DNA from: Chelydra serpentina
Lineage: Eukaryota; Chordata; Testudines; Chelydridae
DNA: 64,000 nt
Direction of reading: 5' to 3'
Assembly: GCA_037349315.1 (NCBI GenBank)
Contig: JBAIAC010000001.1
Span: forward strand, 682,001 to 746,000
The position numbers were made by a program, and so were the translations under genes. The notes beneath the pieces are model-generated. The model was not told the DNA's origin and searched no databases. It saw only the letters and a list, made by a program, of their open reading frames with translations. This document shows, piece by piece, positions 48,436 through 59,850 of this stretch. Positions within the stretch are counted from its first letter, which is position 1, and each line of letters begins with the position of its first letter.

Positions 48436-49708
48436 TGTTGCTCCTTGGCCTTGCCCACATTCCTCGCCCAATTGGGTACAGTCATTCTGCCAGTATTGCT
48501 TACCTGATTGTTAGCTTCATTTGTATTGGCACGATCTTTCCTCTTAATGTCCATTCTCCTACCTACTGCTGTTCCTTTCTCCATTGCTGTATCCTTTCTT
48601 ACTTGATTTACCTCCTTCTCAATGTTAAAATCAGGCATGGATTACATGAACATTTCCCATGAGTTCCTAGTTTAAAGCTCTTTTAATCAGTTGTGCTAAC
48701 TTCCATCCCAGAAGTCTGTTTCTCTCCTCAGGTGGAGTCCATCTCATGATAACAGTCTTCTGTCCATGAAGTCTTCTGCCTACTAGTGGTCAAACATCCC
48801 AAAGCCCTCCTTATACTACCACTGCCTGAGCCATCTGTTGATGATCATCATCTTGTCTCTCTTTTGTTCTCTTCTTCTAGGCACAGGGAGAATCCCACTG
48901 AAGATTACCTGAGCCTCCATTTCCTTAAGTGTGTTCCCCAGCCTGGCATAGTCTCCCTTAATATGTGCTAATGAGAATCTAGCTGTATCATTTGTTCTCA
49001 TGTGAAGGACAATCAGTGGATTCTTTCCTGCTCCCATTAGGATCCTCTTCAGCCTCAGGTTCACATCCTGTATCTTAGCTCCTGGAAGACAGCGCACACT
49101 CTTCTGTTCTCCGGATCAGCTCTGATGACAAGCCTGTCTGTTTTTCTTAGTAGGGAATCACCAGTCATGTAGACCTGCTTTTCCTGGTGATGATGTGATT
49201 CTCTTGCCTTCCTCCTGTTTTTTCTGGCTGCAAGTCCTCTTGGCTTTTGTTCTCTCTTGCAATCTTCTGCGAGTCATCCTGTATTCTCCTGGGGTCCTGA
49301 ACTCTAGGTATTTCCATTGGCTCTTCTCTTATAAGACTAGCTGCTCTTTTCTTTTTCCTTGCCCTCCCACCTTCAGTTACTGCCTGCTGTGTCCCTTCTT
49401 CATTTTCCAACTCAGCAAACCTGTTCCTGAGCTCTGTTTCTCCTTCACTAGCTGGTCTTTTCCTCTGCCTGGTTCTCATAGTCACATGCTTCCACTGGGA
49501 AGGGACGGTTCAGCGAGGAAAGCAGGATCGGGCCCAGACAAGCAGGCAGACAACAGGTAAAGAGATTGGAAAACTGGTTGGGAGCCCTGAGGGGCATAGT
49601 GGCAGGAGTAAGGAAAGGAGTAAGTACAGGCATGGGGATTTCATGGGACAATACTTGGAATGGTGAAATCTAAGTTAATAAAAGGTGTCATTTTGGGAGA
49701 TAAGCAAT

Positions 49709-49782
49709 CATAAAATCATAGAATATCAGGGTTGGAAGGGACCTCAGGAGATCAATTAGTCCAACCTCCTGCTCAAAGCAGG
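49709..49782 (-). mobile_element. CR1 3' tail fragment
   Basis: Only the last 70-75 bp of a CR1 or CR1-tailed SINE: tcatagaatatcagggttgg through gctcaaagcagg in plus view. Confidence 0.85.
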
Positions 49783-49989
49783 AAATCTGCAAAGCAGCCA
49801 CCTGGGCTATGCTGGGTATGTGCATACCTTTGCAGAACACTATGCAATTACTGGGGCGGTGCTTCTGACGTTAGCTATGCAGTATTGTCATCCATAACAG
49901 ACTCGACTCCGAAGCCCGAACCTCCCGTCTGTGATACTGCTCAGGAGTCTCCTACAGTGGAGCACCCATAGGTACACTACTCGAAGAAG

Positions 49990-51240
49990 AAGAGGAAGTT
50001 ACTTACCTTGTTTGGCAATGATGGTTCTTCGAGATGTGTCCCCCCCATGTACTCCACAACCCACCCTCCTCCCCTCTACTTTGGAGTTCTTGATAAGAAC
50101 TCTGTGGTAGAGAAGAAATTGAGGGTGGTTTGCCCACACAGCACTAAGTAGCCTCGAGGCACAGTACGATGGGAGAGCACAAGTGCGGGACGAACAGACA
50201 CTACTACCAAAGATTTCCAGTCAGAAGCACAGAGACACTGTAGGCGTTTCGGCCCCTCCTCCAGGGTGGCTGGGTACCAGACCGCCTTGCTAGTTCGGTC
50301 AGGTGTTGGGGAATTAGCTGGTTGTGCCATGGAGTCAGCAGCTCAGGCCCTCCTAGAGAGGGTCTGAGCAAACAGTTCGTTGGTAACAAGCCCGGACCCT
50401 GGGTCAGGGTGGGTGACAACGATCACTGGCTCAGGCCCTCAGGCAGGGGCTGGGCCACAGATCAATAGTACTAAACCCAGGTCCTGAGTCAGGGCAGGCA
50501 ACAAACAGGGGCTCAGGCCCTCAGGCAGGGGCTGAGCAAACAGTAGTGGTTGTGGCAAGCCCAGGTCCTGGCTCCAGAGAACCTGGGAGAGGGGGAGACT
50601 GCCACCCGCACGTTGGGTGGCAGGGTGGATGCAGACCCACCCACTCCACTGCGTCCCAGCCCATGGCCCTAGCAGTGGCAGAGGACCTGCCGCTGTGTCA
50701 GTGGGGATCCTGGCCGCAACACACTGACATCGGCTCTGGCAGTGCTGAAGCCAGACTAGGGTCGGCTGCCCCTGGGCTACTTCCAACCTCCCCCTCTACG
50801 GATATCTGGTTCAGGGTGGCATCCTCCAAGGGGTTACACACCATGGGCTCCTCGGGGTAGCTGGCTAGCGGCAGGCTTGGCTGCTCCTTGGGGTAACAGG
50901 CAAGTGGCAGGCTTGGCTGGTCAGGCCAATCCTTGGGTCGGCTGCTGGTCGCCGTGGCCTCCCAGCGGGGAGCTAGACCACAGGCGTCCGGCCTCTCTGA
51001 TGGCTGGGCTTCAACTGAGCTCTGAGGCCCGGCTTTTGTACTTCCTGTCTCGCGCCTTGACCTCTGAGGGGTGGGCGCAGGATTCTCTTTGGTGTCCAGA
51101 GAGGCTTTATCCATCTCCGGGGTGGCTGGGGACCAGACCGCCTCGCTACAGACACACATACACCTATAGTGGAGGACCCATAGGGCCACATATCTCGAAG
51201 AACCATTGTTACTGCACAAGGTGAGTAACTTCCTCTTCCC
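49990..51240. mobile_element. Terminal-inverted-repeat element with internal repeats
   Basis: The left end has gaggaagttacttaccttgt and atggttcttcgagat; the right end is its complement (atctcgaagaaccat, acaaggtgagtaacttcctc), about 45 bp of inverted repeat. Inside, ctcaggccctcaggcagggg recurs (50432, 50513) and a 33-bp direct repeat (50260-50292 and 51116-51148, 30 of 33 identical) bounds an approximately 860-bp GC-rich segment. Open frames here are GC artefacts. Confidence 0.75.
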
Positions 51241-53056
51241 CACCAAGAAGGACTTTTTGATAGAGTAATATTCACCTTCTCTAAAAAGAGACTATGATGT
51301 TTTGATTGCTTGTTTTGCCCAACCACCCAATTTCAGTTTAAATACTTTTTGCCTTGTTTTGGTTCTTTTCCTTTTGTGTACATTTTCTATCTTTGGCAGG
51401 AATTTTCTAGTGTGTTTGCCATGATAGTAAGCAGCCTCAGGTCTTTCTATACCAAACCTTTTTTAACACTGTTTATTGTTGGACTGACAGGATAATGTTA
51501 ACACCTTTAACTCTTTGAGCCAATTTATTCCATCAAAATTAATGCAACAGATTAAGAGATGTTTCAGGCTGCAGCCATACCAATATGCTGATAATTATTA
51601 CATCTTTCTGTCATCAACCCAGATTCTACAGCTTTGTAGCTTTCCCAGGGACCTGGCTGAAAACAAACTGGCTCAAATGCAATCTTATAAAACAGAAGTG
51701 ATGTTTGCTCATAGGAGGAGGCATTTGGAGGACTGAGCAGAATCTGTGTTTGAAACATCTACAAGGTGTACATACTCAGTACAGACTCTGGTTCCTATGG
51801 GATATGCATCATTGCTCCTGGAATGTTTCCAGACAGCAGCAGGCATTTTACTATCTACAATGGCTAGGGGACTGGTAATTCCTTTCAAATTCACACTCCT
51901 CAATCCCCACATTTAGTTACTCCCAGGCTAGACCGCTGTAGCATGCTGTATGTAGGATTCCCCTCCCGAAGACTAAACACCACTGGCCCAATTCTCCTCT
52001 CATTAACACCATGTTTTTCTGGCGTAACTATTGATTTAAGTGGAATTGCTTCTCATTTACACTAGGATAAGTAAGAAAAAAAATCAAGTCTACAGATTCA
52101 GATTACAGAAAGTTCTGGGAGCTCAAAAAAATCTAGGAACAGTAATTTATCCATCCATAATCCAATTGTATTTAGAATATCTTAACCCCCTGTTTACCTT
52201 TTCAGTATTATTTTGAAATTATTTATAACAAAATATTGTATTATCACAGAAAAAATACTTGTACCTAAATTATAATATTGAAATTAGTAATAGTCCCTGT
52301 CTTTGCTACACCTTTTGGATCAGATAAGATGTAAAACAGAGGCCTTGGCTACATGTGGTCATAAAAGGTTCCATAGCAGTTTGGCCAAGACACTGGGTTT
52401 AATATATATAATCTTTCAGACACTAATTTCAGTAATTATATTCTCCTTATCTTGTTTTGCCCAGTCAGTTAAAATTAATATAGTAGTCTCTTTCGCCCTC
52501 TGTCCTACATTGTTGTATAATGTTAGTATGCACTGCTAACCTGCTGCTGAGTTTTCCCCCCAGAGATGGATGCATTTTAGCAATGGGAGAAATTACCCTT
52601 TTATATCTTTTACTTATCTCAGAAAGGTATTATGAGACTTAATTAAGATTCTCTAATTTAAACTGAGTACTGGATTGACCTGATCTCAGAATTGGTGAAG
52701 CACAAAGATAGGCTAAAGTCACCTTTGCTCTCCAAGTCCTGTCTTCCGACAAGAGCAGCTTGACCAAACCAGCTGTTGTGAGCCAAATTCATTTAGTCTG
52801 AAAAGTATCTTTTGCTCTTTGTTGATGGAAATATACCACCTGCATTTTTCCACTGTGATCTCACAACTTTGGCAGTATGGTTGAAAGCAGATGCATCATA
52901 GGGGCATTTCTACTTAGTGTAAAATTTAAATGCCAATTCCAAATGAAAAAAGAAAGTCATTGGTTCTTAGTTTATGGTGGCTGCAAGTCAAATGAGTAAA
53001 TGATTAGATCTGTGCTGTGATAGCTGTTCCCATAATCCTCCACAGTTAAGGAGCTG
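51241..53056. other. Intergenic, nothing gene-like
   Basis: AT-rich sequence. A palindromic MITE remnant is at about 51984-52070 (actggcccaattctcctctc opening). The frames at 51310 and 52303 have no family motifs. Confidence 0.5.
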
Positions 53057-53142
53057 GGCCCAGATCCTCAAAGGGATTTAGACACGTAACTCCCATTTTA
53101 CTCAATGGGAGGTTGTGGCCTAATTACCTTTGAGGATCTGGA
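53057..53142. repeat. Short palindromic MITE (gatcctcaaagg type)
   Basis: Left gggcccagatcctcaaaggg, right acctttgaggatctgg, with cccattttactcaatggga at the centre. Confidence 0.75.
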
Positions 53143-53389
53143 TCTTACTTTCCTTCATTTCAACCTGCAGTGGTGCCATGATTTCTTCCTGAGTGACATG
53201 ATATTGGTTTGGGGGTGAGGACTGTACAGCTGAAGAATTACAAAAAGTAAACCCCAAAAGATTTACAGGATTGAAAAATTTTAGCAGAGAAAGGAAAAGG
53301 GAGAAAAAAGCAGCTACTGGTGAAATGGTTGGGATGGCCTGATAAATTTAACAGCTGGGTGGAAGCTTCTCAACTCTGTGACATTTAGC

Positions 53390-53690
53390 CCAGGGCTACA
53401 CTAGGGAGGGGGGTCGATCTACGATACGCAGCTTCAGATACGTGAATAACGTAGCTGAAGTCGGCGTATCGTAATCGGCTTACCTGACCATGAGGACGGC
53501 GGCGAGTCGATCGCTGCAGCTCCCCCGTCGACTCCGCTTGCGCCGCTCGATGACGTGGATTTCCGGAGCCGACGGGGAGCGCGATCGGGGATCGATTAAT
53601 CACGTCTTAACGAGACGCGAAAAATCGATCCCCGATAGATCAATTGCTACCCGCCGATCCGGCGGGTAGTGAAGACAAGCCCTTAGACAT
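53390..53690. mobile_element. CpG-rich MITE
   Basis: It opens cagggctacactaggg and closes agtgaagacaagccctta, imperfect inverted ends. Subterminal inverted stretches include gcttcagatacgtgaa/gctgaagtcgg and aaaaatcgatccccgat against atcggggatcgatt. Unusually high CpG for the surroundings. hAT or Harbinger type cannot be decided. Confidence 0.6.
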
Positions 53691-54210
53691 GAACGAAAAC
53701 AATTCCTCCTACAACGAGAAAGAGAGAGAGAGAAATGAGCAACAGTGGGTTTTACATTACTGTGCCCAGCAATGCCAACTCTGGCATTTCCCCCAAAACA
53801 CCAGCTCGAACTTTACAATATGGCTAATTAAGCCCTTGGATCTCCTGGGTGCCTGGGAGATGGGGTTAGTGGAAATACAATACCCACACAGCTGGAACAC
53901 TATCAACAAAGACACCCCTTTCGAAATCACCTTTGGAGATATGGCTTGGAGTTTCATCCTACGATGAGGCTATTACTCGTCCATACCTGAATTATTGGAT
54001 CATATGAACAGTGCCATGGCTCATCATCCCCAACCACCTGAAGTGGTCATGAGCTATGACCCTGTGGGTAGAAAAGTTAGACTTAAATCCGCCAATTTTA
54101 CTTATATATTTTCTACTGGTGGGGAGCTAGCTAACATTCTGGGATTGGGCCCTAAGTGCAGCGTCGAAAAAATCCCCTTCTCGGCAGACATCGCAGGGGG
54201 TTTCAACTCC
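53690..54210 (+). pseudogene. Fragment resembling a Maverick/Polinton-type structural protein
   Basis: One frame, broken by an in-frame TGA near 53965, reads through two segments. 53644-53967 contains FPQNTSSNFTIWLIKPLDLL and WEMGLVEIQYPHSWNTI. 53968-54210 contains GYYSSIPELLDHMNSA and ANILGLG. This order (an N-terminal PxNTxSxF block, WExGLxEIQYP, GYY...L, LGLG) is one I associate with proteins encoded beside capsid genes in Mavericks/Polintons and adintovirus-like elements. That is recall, not a search. It is cut off at 54211-54215 by the hAT element. No polymerase, integrase or packaging ATPase is present. Confidence 0.45.
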
Positions 54211-54269
54211 TTGTCAGGGCCATCCTTAGGATTTATGGTGCCCTAGGCGGGATTATTAAACTGGTGCCC

Positions 54270-55461
54270 CTATGCCTGACGTGCTCTTAGCAACACAAAC
54301 ATAAGCTTACAGTATTGGAAAACTACTTCTTCTACTTCTAAAAAAGTGTCTTCTACTTCTAAAAATGTGATAAACGATTCCTTAACTGTAATCTGTGCTG
54401 ACTCACTAATGTCGACAAATCTCACTACTAACGATATCTGTTCTTGATGATTTATGTCCGGAGTGCAACCTAGAATTACAGCAAAATATTTTGCCAAAGT
54501 AACCAATGAAGCAATTTTGTCTCTCACTTTATCACTCATTATTATGATCAGTTCATTTTGAATTCTTGGTCCCAAATAGTGGTCATGTATTTCATTTTCA
54601 GTTACTCTTCGGAGATGTTCATTCATCACTGTGTCAAATTTTCCCAGAAGTTGTACAAGGCCCAGAAAATTGTCATTTTTGGGCTGGAATAATTTCTCAA
54701 CATTTCCTCTAAAAGCAAGGTTGTTTGTTGATAGATATTCAACAATAAATAATAGACGTTCAAGAACATGACACCAATGCTGCTTCTCTGACTCCAGCAA
54801 TCTTCGATTTTGGGCATCAAGAGTTGTCTGATTTTTTAAACTTCCACTCAGCTCACACCATTTGTGCATACTTTCAATGTGGTGTTGTGCCTTTTCATGT
54901 TGCGGTAATATGTGACTAAGATTTTTCCAATCATTAATACCCATGGTTGCTATCTTAAAATTGCAGCTATTGAAAATCTTGCATGGGAAACAAAATACAG
55001 CATCTTTGCATTTAGAGTACACAAGCCATGGTCTGTTGACAATTTCACTGTTAGAAAGTCTTTTGTAGTAATTGTTTTCTGCGTATTTCCTACCTCTAAT
55101 GTCTTTAGGATATTCAAGACCTTTTATTTTCACAGGGCCTTTCTCAAGTATAAGGGCACGGAATTAGTTTTTAAGGTTGTGGCCATGTGCCAATGTCATC
55201 TATATCCCATGCTAGTACAGTTTCAACTGTTGTAATTTCTTGTTTTGTGTCTGCATCTGTTTCAAATGATTGTTCTGTGTGTTGTTGCATTTCTTGAGCT
55301 TCATCTGCATAAATATTTTCTTCAGCAGTTACTTGATGATCTTGATCAACTTTGTTGTTTTCATGACGTACAAACTTAAGTATTGAACCCTTCTGTGCTT
55401 GTATAGCTAATCCTATTTCATCTTTCCATTTTCTTTTTGTGACCCGGAAAGTTGTTTTCAA
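54270..55461 (-). pseudogene. hAT transposase N-terminal half (ZMYM1/TTF-finger type)
   Basis: Frame 55461-55171 is the leader (with AIQAQKGSILKFV). Frame 55133-54270 (287 codons) begins with a TTF-type zinc-finger region (YYKRLSNSEIVNRPWLVYSK, then CKDAVFCFPCKIF) and continues into the domain found in ZMYM1-like and hAT proteins (DKVRDKIASLVTLAKYFAVI, VDISESAQI). The catalytic C-terminal half and dimerisation domain are missing. The two frames do not join directly. Related proteins in databases are often named zinc finger MYM-type 1-like. Confidence 0.8.
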
Positions 55462-56399
55462 TGCGACATAACTTATAAAGGTGTTTTTTAAAGAAAGAAC
55501 TGTTTAAATTATTGTCAGATTATCAGAAATATTATTTAAAATAACTAATATATAAGATAGCCGTGAGTCTGTGACCTTGAGCTAGTGTGAAGACACCTCA
55601 CAAGGTGCTCCACCCTGACTGAGACACAGTAGAGTTGGAAACCCATGTCATTTTTACAAAGCCACTTTTTAGTTTTAAATGTATAATGGGCATCAGTCTT
55701 AATGTTAGTTACAACTCTATATCAACCTTATACTGTAAATAGATCAATGGCATTATCCAGTTTAATAAGCTGAGTTTCCAAGCAGTGGGAAAATATAACC
55801 CTAGTTTTATTCTTAGGTAAAGCACAAAGTGACCAAAATGAAGTCAGCACAGAATCATCTCATCTAGATTAAGGTAGCACAGAAATGTTACAAAAGTCCT
55901 ATTGTGCCTTATTTTTGTTTGGCAAGACAGTAGCAATAACAGCACATTTTGGGCACTGCCAGAAATACATGATAAATCACTGCCTCTAAAGTTCCTTCAA
56001 AAACTGACATTTTCACAGCTCTAGCATGATCTGCTGCACAGATTCTTTACAAGGAAGCATCCATGGCTTTTTAAATTCACATTAACCGTGTATTTACTTT
56101 ATGAAAGTTGGATAAAACTTTGTGAAAATGGAGGACATTGACTGCCCAACCTCTGACTGGGAAAAAAAGCAAGAGATTCTTAGTACAACATATGGTCACT
56201 CTATACACTAGGAAGGAGATGAGCATATTACAGTCGTTGGAGGGCTCTATTTAGCAGTAATAGGGCTATAGGAAAGCCAGTCAACATTTTTTGTTTCTCT
56301 GATAAAAACTGGCCCACTCCCTGCCCCAAACTTGTCACAAATAATTGTCAACAAGTTAATTTTCTGTTTTTGGCTAAGATATTGATTTTTTTAAAAAAA
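55462..56399. other. Upstream part of hAT element, nothing recognised
   Basis: AT-rich; no frame with family motifs. Confidence 0.5.
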
Positions 56400-58387
56400 A
56401 TATTGAAATTCGTAAATCAGCACTCCAACGATTGGGACCTAGTGTTACAGCAGTTGCTCTTTGCCTACAGGGCTGTACCACATCCCAGTTTAGAATTTTC
56501 ACCATTTGAACTTGTGTATGGTCGCAAGGTTAAAGGGCCATTACAGTTGGTGAAACAGCAATGGGAGGGGTTTACGCCTTCTTCAGGAACTAACATTCTG
56601 GACTTTGTAAGCAGCCTACAAAACACTCTCCGAGACTCTTTAGCCCTTGCTAGAGAAAACCTAAAAGAGGCTCAGGAAGAGCAAAAGGCCTGGTATGATA
56701 AACATGCCAGAGAGCATTCCTTTAAAGTAGGGGACCAGGTCATGGTCATGAAGGCGCTCCAGGCCCATAAAATGGAAGCGTCATGGGAAGGGCCATTTAC
56801 GGTCCAAGAACGCCTGGGAGCTGTTAACTATCTCATAGCATTCCCCACCTCAACTCTCAAGCCTAAAGTGTACCATGTTAATTCTCTAAAGCCTTTTTTC
56901 CCCCGAGAATTGAAGGTTTGTCAGTTTACTGCCCAGGGAGCAGAAGACGCTGAGTGGCCTGAAGGTGTCTACTATGAAGGAAAAAATGACGGTGGTGTGG
57001 AAGAGGTGAACCTCTCAATGACCCTCGGACGTATGCAGCGCCAGCAAATCCAGGAGCTGTGCACTAAATTCTCACCGATGTTCTCAGCCACCCCAGGACT
57101 GACCGAACGGGCATACCACTCCATTGACACAGATAATGCCCACCCAATTAGAGCCCAACCTTACCGAGTGGCTCCTCACACCAAAACTCCTATAGAACGG
57201 GAGGTTCAAGACATGCTACAGATGGGTATAATCCGTCCCTCTAGCAGTGCATGGGCCTCTCCAGTGGTTCTAGTCCCCAAACCGGATGGGGAAATACGCT
57301 TCTGCGTGGACTACCGTAAGCTAAATGCTGTGACTTGCCCAGACAACTATCCAATGCCTCGCACCGATGAACTATTGGAGAAACTGGGACGTGCCCAGTT
57401 CATCTCCACCTTAGACTTAACCAAGGGGTACTGGCAGGTACCGCTAGATGAATCCGCCAAGGAAAGGTCAGCCTTCATCACCCATGTCGGGCTGTATGAA
57501 TTTAATGTGATCCCTTTCGGGCTGCGGAATGCACCCGCCACATTCCAGAAACTGGTAGATAGTCTCCTAGCGGGATTGGGAGAATCGGCAGTTGCCTATC
57601 TTGACGATGTGGCCATATTTTCTGACTCATGGGCCGAACACCTGGAGCATCTCCAGAAGGTCTTCGAGCGCATACGAGAGGCAGGACTAACTGTTAAGGC
57701 TAAAAAGTGTCAAATAGGCCTCAACAGAGTGACTTACCTTGGACACCAAGTGGGTCAAGGAACTATTAACCCCCTACAGGCCAAGGTGGATGCTATCCAA
57801 AAGTGGCCTGTCCCAAAGTCAAAGAAACAGGTCCAATCTTTCTAAGGCTTGGCCGGATATTACAGGCGATTTGTAACACACTACAGCCAAATCGCCGCCC
57901 CTCTAAGTGACCTAACCAGAAAGAACCAGCAAAATGCGGTTCAGTGGACTGAACACTCATGTCTGACCCGGTGCTAAGGGCCCCGGACTTTGATAAACCG
58001 TTCCTAGTAACCACAGATGTGTCCGAGCGTGGTGTGGGAGCAGTCTTAATGCAGGAAGGACCAGATCAAGAATTCCATCCTGTCGTGTTTCTCAGCAAGA
58101 AGCTGTCCGAGAGGGAAAGCCACTGGTCAATCAGTGAGAAGGAATGTTACGCCATTGTCTCCGCTCTGGAAAAGCTACACCCATACGTTTGGGGATGGCG
58201 TTTCCACCTGCAAACCGACTATGCTGCACTACAGTGGCTTAATACCGCCAAGGGAAATAACAAAAAACTTCTTCGGTGGAGTTTAGCTCTCCAAGATTTT
58301 GATTTTGAAATACAACACATTTCAGGAGCTTCTAACAAAGTGGCTGATGCACTCTCCCGTGACAGTTTCCCAGAACCAACTGGTTAA
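56400..58387 (+). pseudogene. Gmr1-type pol: integrase tail, reverse transcriptase, RNase H
   Basis: 56400-57845 is one frame of about 480 codons. First come the end of the integrase core (LLFAYRAVPHPSLEFSPFEL) and its GPF-type module (ASWEGPFTVQERLGAVNYLI). Then reverse transcriptase follows with RPSSSAWASPVVLVPKPDGE, LDLTKGYWQVPL and the YLDD catalytic box. A TAA at 57843-57845 ends it; the same frame reads on as GLAGYYRRF. A deletion/frameshift near 57955 moves to frame 57959-58387, the RNase H (LVTTDVSERGVGAVL, ALSRD). The integrase catalytic Asp residues are missing with the 5' end. Confidence 0.9.
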
Positions 58388-58537
58388 AATCATCCTTGCA
58401 ATGTGGGAAATATTGTTAGTCTTTATCCAGTTATTAGTATATTTGGAGATGCATGTGTCTTATTACTTTTGTTTTCTTTTAGAGCTCCAGGAAGAAATCA
58501 CAGCCAGTGTTTCACACTACCGGTGATTTGGGGGGCG

Positions 58538-59346
58538 TGTCATAAATATAAAGGGAAGGGGGAGAGGGTCTGATGCAGATAAAATCCTCTTACCAGTAAA
58601 GGATTAAGAAATGCAGGTAACCAGACCGACACCTGACCTGGCCGGCATCTGACCAATAAGGGGACAAGATACTTTCAAATCTTGGGAGGGGAAAAGCTTT
58701 GTGTGTGGGTCTTTGTCAGACTCAGAGTGATCTTGGAGTCAGAAGGAACCAGTCATCTTTTCATCAAAGCCTCACTTTTCTAAAGTAAGTTTAGATAGCA
58801 TAGCGAGTAGATTTCTGTTTATTTTTGCTTGGTACGTTCCCTGTGTGAGAGGGAGGGGTTATTCCTTTTTTTTCTGTAACTTTAAGGGTTTGTCCAGAGG
58901 GGGAATCCCTCTGAGTTTGGAAATTGAGTACCCTGTAAAATAGTTACCATCCTGATTTTACAAAGATGATTTTACCTTCTTTGTTTTAATAAAATCTTTC
59001 TTTTAAGAAGCTGACTGTTTTCTATGGTGTTAAAACCCCGGGGGTGGTTTTGTTTTAGATCACTGTGTAACTAATCGGTTAGGAGATTATTCTCAAGCTT
59101 CCCAGGAAAGGGGGGTACGGGCTTGAGAGGGTATTTGGCGGGGGGAAGGGAACTTCAAGTGGTCTCCTTTCCTGGATTCCTGTTTAAAACACTTGATGGT
59201 GGCAGTGGAAGAAGCATTTCTCAGGGTGCAGGGAATTTTGTACCTTGGGGGTTTTAACCTAAGCTGGTAAAAATAAGCTTAGGAGCTCTTCATGCGGGTC
59301 CGCACGTCTTTACCCTAGAGTTTAGAGTGGGGAGGGAACCCTGACA
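58538..59346 (+). mobile_element. 3' LTR of the Gmr1-type element
   Basis: It begins tgtcataaatataaag after the purine tract and ends gaaccctgaca, with tgtca/tgaca as inverted ends (809 bp). A polyadenylation signal aataaa lies near 58987. No second LTR was found in the window. Confidence 0.85.
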
Positions 59347-59450
59347 GACCCAAAAATTGGGACTGTCCCTATAAAAGTGGGACATCTGATCACCCTACCC
59401 CAACCTCCTGTCCTGATTTTTCACGCATGCTATCTGGTCACCACCCAGCT
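59347..59450. mobile_element. Fragment of the tagggtgaccaga MITE family
   Basis: It holds ttgggactgtccctataaaa, gatcaccctacc and ctatctggtcacc, matching the family at 19844-20094 loosely. The LTR element abuts it at 59346. Confidence 0.5.
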
Positions 59451-59548
59451 GTGTGTGACCATTCCAATCCTGGCTGGCTGCCAAGGAAGTGAGTTACTTT
59501 CACTTTCATTCCTCAGCACCAGCCAGCCAGCGCCCCCTTCCCCTAGCA

Positions 59549-59850
59549 CAGGGATCTCAAACTCAAATCACCATGAGGGCCACATGAGAACTAGTAAATT
59601 GGCCCGAGGGCCGCATCACTGACACCTTTTCATACAATGATACAAAAGTATAGTCAAAAATGAAAAAAATGAAGAGTAATATAGTATTGTATTAAAAGTC
59701 AATGTATTAACTTTTTAAAAACTGTAATGCAAAGAGGGGTTTCAATAAAATATAAACACTCAGTAATGTTTGGAGCTTGGCTGCCAGTGGAGTCGGCACC
59801 TATGGTGGGCCGCAGGAAATAACTCCGCGGGCCGCATGTGGGGACCCCTG
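59549..59850. mobile_element. hAT-type MITE with 8-bp target duplication
   Basis: It opens cagggatctcaaactcaaat and closes ggggacccctg, flanked by the identical 8-mer ccctagca (59541-59548 and 59851-59858). It has gggccgca motifs near both ends and no coding sequence. It lies within the larger hAT element, so it arrived later. Confidence 0.9.

Larger units (their letters stand above)
45425..49500 (-). mobile_element. Divergent CR1 LINE, broken by two solo LTRs
   Basis: The minus strand holds, in pieces, ORF2 endonuclease parts (frame 46867-46580 with IIMGDFNFPHTDW and EPTRGDTFLDLVLMSSE; frame 45744-45460 with GLSDHELI) and ORF1 parts (49097-48816 with VLHMRTNDTARF, an altered GTND block, and 49485-49165 at the N-terminal side). 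LTRs occupy 45536-46696 and 47280-48435. The 3' part (reverse transcriptase) is missing left of 45425. Many stops; an old copy. Confidence 0.85.
56400..59346 (+). mobile_element. Gmr1-type Ty3/gypsy LTR retrotransposon, 5'-truncated
   Basis: Only the 3' half is present: C-terminal integrase, reverse transcriptase, RNase H, a purine tract (gatttggggggcg) and the 3' LTR. Gag, protease and the 5' LTR are absent upstream of 56400. Integrase precedes reverse transcriptase within one frame, the order that defines Gmr1-like elements of deuterostomes. It lies within the hAT element at 54215-60281. Confidence 0.88.

Noticed and set aside
50439..51246. Proline/serine-rich open frames up to 182 codons
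   Set aside because: They lie in a repeat-derived GC-rich block and occur on both strands.
54270..55133. A host zinc finger MYM-type gene
   Set aside because: It lies between hAT terminal repeats, is incomplete and has no introns or promoter; a transposase fragment explains it.
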